48,222 nt of DNA from Paenibacillus cremeus. GTDB lineage: Bacteria; Bacillota; Bacilli; Paenibacillales; NBRC-103111. The stretch's first letter is position 1; every line of letters starts with the position of its first letter. The notes under the pieces were generated by a model. It did not search any database. It saw only the letters and a list, made by a program, of their open reading frames with translations, and had not been told where the DNA came from. This document shows positions 1 through 7,077 of the stretch, piece by piece. The DNA is taken from positions 1-48,222 of the forward strand of contig NZ_VNJI01000057.1 in the NCBI RefSeq assembly GCF_007786445.1, given 5' to 3'. The position numbers and the translations under genes were made by a program.

Positions 1-42
1 TTATTCGCTTTTATAACGAGGAAAGAGCACAAAGAAAACTAA
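1..42 (+). CDS. Possible C-terminal end of an upstream gene (partial)
   Basis: Frame 1 is open from the window edge to a TAA at 40-42 and reads LFAFITRKEHKEN. A hydrophobic stretch followed by a charged tail would suit the end of a membrane protein, and a terminator-like hairpin follows directly. Only 13 codons are visible, so this may be chance. Confidence 0.3.
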   Translation, partial: LFAFITRKEHKEN

Positions 43-44
43 AC

Positions 45-95
45 AAGCTGACGCCGGTTGAATACCGACGCCAGCTTGCAGCTTAGGGCTTTTTT
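45..95 (+). terminator. Terminator-like hairpin after the possible upstream gene
   Basis: AAGCTGACGCCGG (45-57) pairs with CCGACGCCAGCTT (65-77) with two mismatches that become G-U pairs on the minus strand. A T-run lies at 90-95. The gap between stem and T-run is unusual, so function and direction are uncertain. Confidence 0.35.
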
Positions 96-186
96 CAATG
101 TCCATTAAATGGGGTCTTGACCAATTGAGGGCAGGTGGACTTTTTTTGGTGTTTCGGCGAGCACTTTCGGTGCAAGCTCCCGTTTG

Positions 187-195
187 TGCTATAAT
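187..195 (+). promoter_or_regulatory. Extended -10 promoter of the 58-codon gene
   Basis: TGCTATAAT is a perfect extended -10 (TGnTATAAT), 36 bases before the start codon of the small gene at 232. No good -35 box is seen, which an extended -10 can tolerate. Confidence 0.5.
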
Positions 196-231
196 TTACG
201 GATGATGAAAGGATAGCTGGAGGACGACAAG

Positions 232-405
232 ATGAAAATTTTTGTACTCATCGCCCTACGCGAGGAGCAAATGGAAAATGTGTTTGTAACGGCGGACGAG
301 GAGCTAGCGCTGTCCAAGACCACCGCTGACTTTGAGGATTGCGACGCCTTGTTCGTGGAAGTTTGGGAAGACGGCGAAAAAACGGACGATTACCGGCTCC
401 AGTAG
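232..405 (+). CDS. Small acidic hypothetical protein (57 aa)
   Basis: ATG to TAG, beginning MKIFVLIALREEQMENVFVT. A ribosome site (TGGAGG at 218-223) sits 8 bases upstream and an extended -10 promoter lies further upstream. The protein is short, acidic and has no membrane segment; the N-terminus looks like a beta strand followed by a charged helix. I do not recognise the family. A bidirectional terminator follows at 425, so it is probably a one-gene unit facing dctA. Confidence 0.6.
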   Translation: MKIFVLIALREEQMENVFVTADEELALSKTTADFEDCDALFVEVWEDGEKTDDYRLQ

Positions 406-424
406 CAACTGCTGCTAAGACAAG

Positions 425-472
425 AAAAAATCCAACCGACCATCGAATGGATGGAACGGTTGGATTTTTTTT
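425..472. terminator. Bidirectional terminator between the small gene and dctA
   Basis: AAAAAATCCAACCG (425-438) pairs perfectly with CGGTTGGATTTTTT starting at 457, with an extra inner pairing CCATC/GATGG. A-tract and T-tract flank the stem, so it can stop transcription both ways. Confidence 0.85.
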
Positions 473-475
473 CGT

Positions 476-1783
476 TTAATTCGAACCTGCGATCAAGCTT
501 CCCGAATCCGTACCCATGGAGGATGTTGATGCCTCCGATGCCTGCGTCTGCGCCGGGTTGAACTGGTTCTCGCTTTTGGCAATGACGACGGTAGCCACGC
601 TGTTCCCGATCAGATTGGTAATCGCACGCGCTTCGGACATAAAGCGGTCTACGCCGAGCAGCAGCGCCATGCCTTCAACGGGAATCACGTTACCCGGAAT
701 GGCCGCCAAGGTTGCAGCAAGTGTGATGAAGCCGGAGCCCGTTACGCCAGCCGCCCCTTTGGAGGTAAGCATCAGAACGCCGAGCAGCGTCAAGATTTGC
801 ACAAGCGTTAATTCAATGCCATAAGCTTGAGCGATGAATAATGCTGCCATCGATAGATAGATGGACGTACCGTCCAGGTTAAAGGAATAGCCTGTCGGCA
901 CTACTAGACCGACAACCGATTTGGAGCAGCCGTACTTCTCCAAACGCTCCATCAGCCGCGGCAGCGCGGACTCGGAGGAGGAGGTACCCAGCACGAGCAA
1001 AATCTCTTCTTTAATGAACTTAAGCAAGTTGAAAATGCTGAAGCCGTAAAACCGGGCAACGGTCCCAAGAATAAGCACGACAAAGAGGATCATGGTGATA
1101 TAGACGGACCCCATCATCTTTCCTAACGAGAAGAGCGAGGCAATCCCGAAATTCCCGATGGTGTAGGCCATGGCACCGCCCGCAGCGAACGGTGAGAACC
1201 GCATAATCAAGGCCACGAGCCGGAAGAAAATCTCGTTTAATTTTTCAAAAAACACGGTCACCGGTTTGGCCTTCTCGCCCAGACCCGCCATAGACAAACC
1301 GAATAACACGGAGAAGAACAGCACCGGCAGCATTTCACCCTTCGCAAGGGCACCGACAACACTATCGGGGATAATGCTCATCAAGAAATCCACAAACCCA
1401 TGAGGCGTTTCTGCCGCTTGCTTCGCATATTTGGCGACATCGGCCGCTTTGGCCCCCACTTTGCTGATATCCATCCCGGAGCCCGGGGAGATCACGTACA
1501 TGACCGCAATACCGATTGCCATAGCGAAGGTCGTGATGATTTCAAAATACAGCAGCGCCTTGCCGCCGATCCGGCCGATCTTTTTCATATCACCCATATT
1601 GGCGAAGCCGATGACAATGGTGAAGAAGACAATCGGGGCGATTATCATTTTGATCAGCTTGACGAAAATATCGCCGAGCACCTTAAGCTGCACACCGAAA
1701 GCCGGGAAAAACTGTCCGATCAAAATCCCGATAACAATAGCGATAAGTACCTGAACAGTAAGGTTTTTCAGATTGATTCGCAT
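476..1783 (-). CDS. dctA: C4-dicarboxylate/proton symporter of the DctA family
   Basis: A 435-residue secondary transporter of the dicarboxylate/amino acid:cation symporter family, expected to import malate, fumarate and succinate across the membrane. Family marks are the serine-rich hairpin GTSSSESALPRLMERLEKYG, the NLDGTSIY helix-7 motif, the second hairpin TSKGAAGVTGSGF and the GVDRFMSEARAITNLIGNSV segment with the substrate-binding arginine and asparagine. About eight membrane helices plus two re-entrant hairpins are visible; the tail is Ser/Thr-rich. It lies 21 bases after the malic enzyme gene on the same strand, so the two are probably cotranscribed. DctR and DctS are encoded upstream, as in the B. 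subtilis dct cluster. A glutamate (GltP) substrate is possible but context favours dicarboxylates. Confidence 0.88.
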   Translation of the reverse strand: MRINLKNLTVQVLIAIVIGILIGQFFPAFGVQLKVLGDIFVKLIKMIIAPIVFFTIVIGFANMGDMKKIGRIGGKALLYFEIITTFAMAIGIAVMYVISPGSGMDISKVGAKAADVAKYAKQAAETPHGFVDFLMSIIPDSVVGALAKGEMLPVLFFSVLFGLSMAGLGEKAKPVTVFFEKLNEIFFRLVALIMRFSPFAAGGAMAYTIGNFGIASLFSLGKMMGSVYITMILFVVLILGTVARFYGFSIFNLLKFIKEEILLVLGTSSSESALPRLMERLEKYGCSKSVVGLVVPTGYSFNLDGTSIYLSMAALFIAQAYGIELTLVQILTLLGVLMLTSKGAAGVTGSGFITLAATLAAIPGNVIPVEGMALLLGVDRFMSEARAITNLIGNSVATVVIAKSENQFNPAQTQASEASTSSMGTDSGSLIAGSN

Positions 1784-1804
1784 CGAAGCTCCTCTTTTCT
1801 TTGG

Positions 1805-3247
1805 TTAGTATTGGTTCACTGGCTGTTTCGAGGCTGTCGGCTGCGGCTTGCGGGCTACACCGGAGTCATAAGCGGCTTGAATGACTGCTTCACGGACGCG
1901 TTCTACCACATTAGCATTAAACACACTTGGTATAATATAGTACTCGTTCAACTCTTCTTCACTGACTACGGAGGCTATGGCTTTGGCTGCGGCAAGCTTC
2001 ATTTCTTCGGTCACTCGGGAAGCCCGGCAGTCCAGCACACCGCGGAAAATCCCCGGGAAGCACAGCACGTTGTTGATTTGATTCGGATAATCCGAGCGTC
2101 CGGTAGCCATCACACGTACATATGGCTCCGCTTCTTCCGGCAAAATCTCCGGTGTCGGATTCGCCATGGCAAAGACGATCGGATCCGCGGCCATCTTCTT
2201 GATATCTTCCACCTTAAGCACACCCGGCCCGGATACGCCGATAAATACGTCTGCACCGCGAATGACCTCCGACAAGGAGCCGGTCAGCCGGTCCGGGTTC
2301 GTATGGTCGGCATACCACTGCCAAGCCGGGTTCGAATAGACTTCCCCGCGGACAATGGCGCCGGCTCGGTCTACACCGATAATGTTGCGGACACCTGCGG
2401 CCATTAGCATTTTAGAGCAGGCAATGCCCGCGGCGCCGATCCCGCATACGACCACTTTGCAATCGGAAAGCTGCTTGCCGACGATCTTTACCGCATTCAG
2501 CAATCCCGCGAGCAGAACGACGGCCGTACCATGCTGATCATCGTGAAATACGGGAATATCCAGCTCCTCAATCAGACGCTGCTCAATTTCAAAGCACCTA
2601 GGGGATGAGATGTCTTCGAGATTGATCCCCCCAAACGAAGGTGCAATCGCTTTCACGATAGCGATAATTTCTTCCGTATCTTGCGTGTTGAGACAAATAG
2701 GAAACGCATCTACTCCGGCAAATTGCTTAAATAAGACGGCTTTTCCTTCCATCACAGGCATCGCGGCCTCCGGGCCGATGTTGCCCAGACCGAGCACCGC
2801 GGAGCCATCGGATACCACGGCGATCGTATTGCGCTTAATCGTGAGCGAATGGGCGCGGTCAGGCTTCTCGTGAATCGCCATACAAATGCGGGCTACGCCG
2901 GGGGTGTATACGCGCGAGAGGTCGTCACGATTTTTGATCGGCGTTTTGGGTGTCGTTTCGAGCTTGCCGCCGATATGAAGCAAAAACGTTTGATCGGACA
3001 CATGAATGACCTTGACGCCGGGAATGGCATTGACGGCTTGCACGATAAGCTCCACATGCTTTTGGTCAAATACGTTCACGGTGATGTCCCGTATGGTCGT
3101 CGTTTTATCCGACCGGTTAACGTCGATGGCGACAATATCTCCTCCGCTGTCCCCAATGGCGGTTGCGATGGAGCCGAAGACGGCAATCTCTTTATTGAGC
3201 TCTAGTCGAAGAATAATGCTAGTATGGGCACCTGATGGGATAGACAT
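1805..3247 (-). CDS. NAD(P)-dependent malic enzyme with N-terminal ACT domain
   Basis: A 480-residue protein that would decarboxylate L-malate to pyruvate and CO2. Residues about 10-85 look like an ACT regulatory domain (ILRLELNKEIAVFGSIATAI). The malic-enzyme N-terminal domain follows, with SRVYTPGVA and then VSDGSAVLGLGNIGPEAAMP. The central part carries FHDDQHGTAVVLLAGLLNA (metal-binding Asp pair), and the NAD(P) fold has VVCGIGAAGIACSKM. The C-terminus shows FAMANPTPEI and SDYPNQINNVLCFPGIFRG. The ACT domain suggests allosteric control by a small ligand. The gene lies between dctR and dctA, which ties malate import to malate use. The start is supported by AAAGGAAGTG about 8 bases upstream. 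NAD versus NADP preference cannot be read safely. Confidence 0.9.
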   Translation of the reverse strand: MSIPSGAHTSIILRLELNKEIAVFGSIATAIGDSGGDIVAIDVNRSDKTTTIRDITVNVFDQKHVELIVQAVNAIPGVKVIHVSDQTFLLHIGGKLETTPKTPIKNRDDLSRVYTPGVARICMAIHEKPDRAHSLTIKRNTIAVVSDGSAVLGLGNIGPEAAMPVMEGKAVLFKQFAGVDAFPICLNTQDTEEIIAIVKAIAPSFGGINLEDISSPRCFEIEQRLIEELDIPVFHDDQHGTAVVLLAGLLNAVKIVGKQLSDCKVVVCGIGAAGIACSKMLMAAGVRNIIGVDRAGAIVRGEVYSNPAWQWYADHTNPDRLTGSLSEVIRGADVFIGVSGPGVLKVEDIKKMAADPIVFAMANPTPEILPEEAEPYVRVMATGRSDYPNQINNVLCFPGIFRGVLDCRASRVTEEMKLAAAKAIASVVSEEELNEYYIIPSVFNANVVERVREAVIQAAYDSGVARKPQPTASKQPVNQY

Positions 3248-3333
3248 GGTCGCTACACTTCCTTTGTTCTCTTTGGTCGTTTTGATGATACCGCTTTCAA
3301 CTTAAAAATGAAATCATATGGCCATAATGGTTA

Positions 3334-3350
3334 TTTTGGTCTTTTTGGTC
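3334..3350 (-). promoter_or_regulatory. Direct repeats upstream of the malic enzyme, possible DctR site
   Basis: TTTTGGTC occurs at 3334-3341 and 3343-3350 (9-base period), with a further TTTGGTC at 3272-3278. On the minus strand these lie in the gap between dctR and the malic-enzyme/dctA pair, where an activator site would be expected. Binding by DctR is an inference; no known consensus was matched. Confidence 0.35.
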
Positions 3351-3376
3351 ACAAAAAAGGACCGCATGTTGGGAGA

Positions 3377-4102
3377 TCAACGCGATCCATCGGAGCGAAG
3401 GCAGAGCACATATTTATTGACGGGACGGCCGACACCATACTGGAGATCCAGCCGCACTTGGCCGCTTTTCTCCAGGTAATCCAAGTACCGCCTTGCGGTG
3501 ACCCGGGCAATACCGACCCCCTCCGCCACTTCTTCCGCCGAAAGCGGGGCCGTATGACCGTTTAAAAATTGCAGGATTTGCTTTAGCGTCACCGCATGCA
3601 GCCCTTTAGGGAGCTCTGACGGGATTAGGACTTCCGTAAGGCTCTCCCCCGAATCGACGGCCGATGTTCGTCCGAACAGCATCCGGTCCACATCGGTTTG
3701 CGTGGCCGTTCGGTCGTTCGCCAGCGTTTCTTTCATCTGTCTATAGTGCGTCAGCGATTGTTTAACCCGGTCGAATTTAAAGGGCTTCATAATAAAGTCG
3801 ATGGCTCCGTTTTGCAGCATCCGCTCGATCGTCCGCATATCATTGGCCGCGCTGATGACCATGACATCCACAGGAAGCTGTTCCCCGCGAATCCTTTTCA
3901 GTGTTTCCATACCGTCCTGTACGGGCATGAAAATATCCAGGATCACCAGGTCCGGCTTCCGCTGTCGAATCAGCTCGATGCCTTCGGCACCGCTGGATGC
4001 CACCCCGAGCACCTGAAAGCCCTCCACACGTTCGACAAACTGCCGGTTCACCTCTTGAACCATAGGGTCGTCTTCGATTAACAATACTTGATACTCTTTC
4101 AT
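3377..4102 (-). CDS. dctR: Response regulator of the CitB/DctR family
   Basis: A 241-residue two-component regulator. The receiver domain (about 1-120) has the acidic pair D11-D12, the phospho-acceptor D56 in LVILDIFMP and the lysine of FIMKPFKF. The C-terminal part (about 165-235) is a winged-helix DNA-binding domain with VAEGVGIARVTARRYLDYLE, typical of DctR, MalR, CitT and MaeR regulators of di- and tricarboxylate use. It starts 31 bases after the DctS-like kinase gene, so the pair is cotranscribed, with the kinase first. The neighbours (dctA, malic enzyme, DctB-like protein) point to dicarboxylate control. MaeR is the main alternative name. Confidence 0.85.
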   Translation of the reverse strand: MKEYQVLLIEDDPMVQEVNRQFVERVEGFQVLGVASSGAEGIELIRQRKPDLVILDIFMPVQDGMETLKRIRGEQLPVDVMVISAANDMRTIERMLQNGAIDFIMKPFKFDRVKQSLTHYRQMKETLANDRTATQTDVDRMLFGRTSAVDSGESLTEVLIPSELPKGLHAVTLKQILQFLNGHTAPLSAEEVAEGVGIARVTARRYLDYLEKSGQVRLDLQYGVGRPVNKYVLCLRSDGSR

Positions 4103-4133
4103 CGGATGGTGATTCCTCGCTTTATTCCCTGAT

Positions 4134-5714
4134 TTATGTCATAGGAAAGGTGATGGTAACGGATGTGCCCTCTCCGGGTGTGGAATCGATCTGAACAGAG
4201 CCCGCTCCCTTCTCCACGATCCCGGCGACCAAATGAAGCCCGATCCCATGCCCTTCCCCTTCCTTCGTCGTGAATCCGCGCTCGAACATCCGCGCTTGGA
4301 CCGATTCGTTCATTCCACCGCCGTTATCCTCGACCAGAATGGATAGGACGTCTTCATCCTGCTCAATGCTGATAAATACTTGTTTCTTGGATCCCGCCTG
4401 CTGCTGCAGGGCATCGAAGGCATTTTCGAGCAGATTGCCGAGCAAAATGACCAAATCGTGATGATCCAGCCGCAACGGGAAGCGGTCCAGCCGACTTTGA
4501 CGGTCGATCGTCACCTGAATGCCGAGCTCCTGACCGCGGCTGATTTTGCCGATTAAGAGGCCGGTCAGGCTCTCGTTCTTGAACCGCTCGGTCAGAAACC
4601 GGGTCAGCTCCTCCTTCTGCTCGGTAATTTCAAACAAATACTCGAGCGCCTTCTCATTATTCCCGAGCTGAATTAGGCCGCCTATGGTATGCAGCTTGTT
4701 CATGTATTCATGATTCTGAACACGAAGCGCATCCACGAAGGCGCGAACGCCGGTCAGCTCTTCCGCCATTCGCTTCACCTCTGTCCGGTCCTGAAAAATG
4801 GCCACCGCCCCCACCTTTTGCCCGTTCACCGTGATCGGCACCCGGTTGCTCATGATGTCGGTCCCTTGCACCGTCAGCTCTTGATTGTAAATCGGGCGGT
4901 TCAAATCCAGAATTTCCGGCAGCCGGGTGTCGGGGACCACCTCTCGAATCGGCCTGCCGATGACTTCGCCGGCAATGCTCAGCATTTGCTTCGCCCTCTC
5001 ATTAAAGATGGTGATCCGCTCCTCCTTATCGATGGCAATGACGCCCTCATGCATCGCATGGAAGGTCGCCGTCCGTTCGACGAGCAGACGGGCGATTTCG
5101 TGCGGCTCCAGCTCGAACATCTGCTGCTTGATATGCTGGGCGAGCTTCCATGAGCCCCAAAGCCCGAACAACAGCGAGAGCAGCAGCACCACATAGGCTT
5201 GACCGCTCAGGTCCAGCAGCACCTGCCCCACCGTCGGCAGGATGCGGCCGACGAGCGCCACGCCGACCTGCACATGGTCGGCGTTCATGATCGGCACGAA
5301 CGCGCGCAGCGCCGTGCCCAGCTCTCCCTTTGCCTTGGACACGTACGTGTGCTCGGCAAAGGCGGCCCCTTCATCGGCACCGCTGGAGACGGTGCCGATC
5401 TTACTTTGAATCGGGTGCGACAGCCTCACCCGATTCATGTCCATCACAACGACGTAGGTCACGTCGTTGATGATGCGGATGCGCTCGGCGGCCGGCTGGA
5501 CGCCTTCGCGCATCTCGGGTCTGGCGATGCCGGCGGCAACCTCCGGCATCTGCGCCACCGTTTGGGCGGTGACGACCAGACGCCGCCCGAGCTCTTCCTC
5601 CTTTAGGCGGACGATGCCGCCCAGGAGAATGGTTCCGCCGATACACAGGGAGAAAAGGACGATGCCGAACGAGAGGAGCGCGATTTTCCAATTAATTTTC
5701 AAACGCTGCAGCAT
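4134..5714 (-). CDS. dctS: Sensor histidine kinase of the CitA/DctS family
   Basis: A membrane kinase of about 526 residues that would sense C4-dicarboxylates and phosphorylate DctR. Order: N-terminal membrane helix (IALLSFGIVLFSLCIGG), extracytoplasmic CitA/DcuS-like sensor domain, second membrane helix (VVLLLSLLFGLW), PAS domain (HEGVIAIDKEERITIFNE), a DHp segment of the SpoOB type with RVQNHEYMNKLHTIGGLIQL (phospho-histidine in NHEYMNKLH), and an HATPase domain with NLLENAFDAL, DNGGGM and GHGIGLHLV. I chose ATG 5714 because GGGAGG lies just upstream; the ATG 30 bases earlier has no ribosome site. It is transcribed first in the kinase-regulator pair and is divergent from the DctB-like gene. 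Confidence 0.87.
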   Translation of the reverse strand: MLQRLKINWKIALLSFGIVLFSLCIGGTILLGGIVRLKEEELGRRLVVTAQTVAQMPEVAAGIARPEMREGVQPAAERIRIINDVTYVVVMDMNRVRLSHPIQSKIGTVSSGADEGAAFAEHTYVSKAKGELGTALRAFVPIMNADHVQVGVALVGRILPTVGQVLLDLSGQAYVVLLLSLLFGLWGSWKLAQHIKQQMFELEPHEIARLLVERTATFHAMHEGVIAIDKEERITIFNERAKQMLSIAGEVIGRPIREVVPDTRLPEILDLNRPIYNQELTVQGTDIMSNRVPITVNGQKVGAVAIFQDRTEVKRMAEELTGVRAFVDALRVQNHEYMNKLHTIGGLIQLGNNEKALEYLFEITEQKEELTRFLTERFKNESLTGLLIGKISRGQELGIQVTIDRQSRLDRFPLRLDHHDLVILLGNLLENAFDALQQQAGSKKQVFISIEQDEDVLSILVEDNGGGMNESVQARMFERGFTTKEGEGHGIGLHLVAGIVEKGAGSVQIDSTPGEGTSVTITFPMT

Positions 5715-5942
5715 GGACCCTCCCTCTCCTTTACCTCGTAGCATCGCTTCGTTCTTGTCCGTCGGTCTTCTTTCTACTTTACCTCAATTGGGATGAAAAT
5801 AAAAAACGGCGACGGCACGACGGCCAATGGGTGCCCGGAGGTTGAATGGTTACTCGGAGGGATGACGGAGTGTTTTTTCAATGTTTTCATGTATACTAAT
5901 CCAATGATGCATGTGATCTTACGGAGAGGAGGAAGCTATAGT

Positions 5943-7001
5943 ATGCGGCCATTTGTAGGTACGGTGGTGTTCGTTTTGCTGGGTCTAGCTGCGGCGGCGG
6001 CCATCGGGTTTTATCCTGCGTTTGTTTCCGCCCCGGTTGTAATCGATGACGAACAGACTGGATTTGACAAAGAGCTGGTCATTAAATTCAGTCATGTCGT
6101 GGCTGAAAATACGCCTAAAGGCTTAGCGGCTCAGGAGTTTGCCCGACTCGTGAAGGAGAAGACGAACAACCAGGTCAAGGTGGAGGTCTTTCCGAATGGC
6201 GTGTTATATAACGAGCCGGATGAGGTCGAAGCGCTGATGCACGGCAAAGTTCAGATGATCGCCCCGTCATTTTCCAATATTTCCGAGCAGGTTCCGGCGT
6301 GGCAGGTCTTTGACTTGCCCTATGCGTTTCTTTCGAACGAGGCGGTGCAGGAAGCATTCAACGGAGAGATCGGCCGGATGCTGTATCAGAAGCTGGAGAG
6401 TAAAAATATGGTCGGCCTCGCCTACTGGGGCAATGGCTTCAAACAAATGACCTCCAATCGCGGGCCGCTGATTCATCCGTCCGATTTTAAAGGCCAACGC
6501 TTCCGCATTCTGCCGAGCCAAGTCATCGAAGCGCAGTTCCGTCAGTTTGATGCCAAAACGACCGCCATTCCGTTCAATGACGTGTATCGCGGCTTCGAAT
6601 CGGGGATTGCGGACGGGGGAGAAAATACGATCTCCAATATTTACACAAAACGCTTTTATCAGGTACAAAAATTTATGACCCTCAGCAATCACGGCTATCT
6701 CGGCTACGGCGTTTTGATGAACAAGGATTACTGGGATCATCTTCCAGATGTATTGAAGCAGCAGATTCGAGCGGCTCTCGAGGAGACCTCTCGATGGGCA
6801 AATCAAAATGCCGTGCAAATGAATGAGCAGCAGCTGGAAGAGATCCGACAGCGCTCCACGATTCAAATTCACGTGCAGACCAGCAGCGAGCGCGCGGAAT
6901 GGATGGAGGCTCTGAACCCGATTTACTCCCAGTTCCAACGCATCATTGGAAAAGAGCTGATCGATCGAATCCGCGAGCTGCAGAAGAAGTACGGGGGCTA
7001 A
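5943..7001 (+). CDS. dctB: TRAP-type dicarboxylate-binding protein, DctB-like co-sensor
   Basis: An extracytoplasmic solute receptor of the DctP family, about 352 residues. An N-terminal signal or anchor (MRPFVGTVVFVLLGLAAAAA) is followed by FSHVVAENTPKGLAAQEFA, the VEVFPNGVLYNEPDEVEAL segment, the carboxylate-binding region FRILPSQVIEAQFRQF and FNDVYRGFESGIADGGENT. No TRAP membrane genes are nearby. In B. subtilis the homologous DctB does not feed a TRAP transporter but works as a co-sensor with the DctS kinase; the divergent arrangement with dctS here supports that role. Start chosen at ATG 5943 because AGGAGG (5927-5932) lies 10 bases upstream and the signal sequence begins there; the open frame continues upstream without a credible start. 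Confidence 0.85.
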   Translation: MRPFVGTVVFVLLGLAAAAAIGFYPAFVSAPVVIDDEQTGFDKELVIKFSHVVAENTPKGLAAQEFARLVKEKTNNQVKVEVFPNGVLYNEPDEVEALMHGKVQMIAPSFSNISEQVPAWQVFDLPYAFLSNEAVQEAFNGEIGRMLYQKLESKNMVGLAYWGNGFKQMTSNRGPLIHPSDFKGQRFRILPSQVIEAQFRQFDAKTTAIPFNDVYRGFESGIADGGENTISNIYTKRFYQVQKFMTLSNHGYLGYGVLMNKDYWDHLPDVLKQQIRAALEETSRWANQNAVQMNEQQLEEIRQRSTIQIHVQTSSERAEWMEALNPIYSQFQRIIGKELIDRIRELQKKYGG

Positions 7002-7077
7002 AAGAGCAGCGGTTCACGGGGTGGATTGGAGCGTGTGCGGGAAATCCTCTCCCATACATGCCCCATCGCCAAAGCGC

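Noticed and set aside
1400..2407. 335-codon open frame on the plus strand
   Set aside because: It lies entirely antisense to dctA and the malic enzyme, both well supported; it has no ribosome site and an unusual His/Arg-rich composition.
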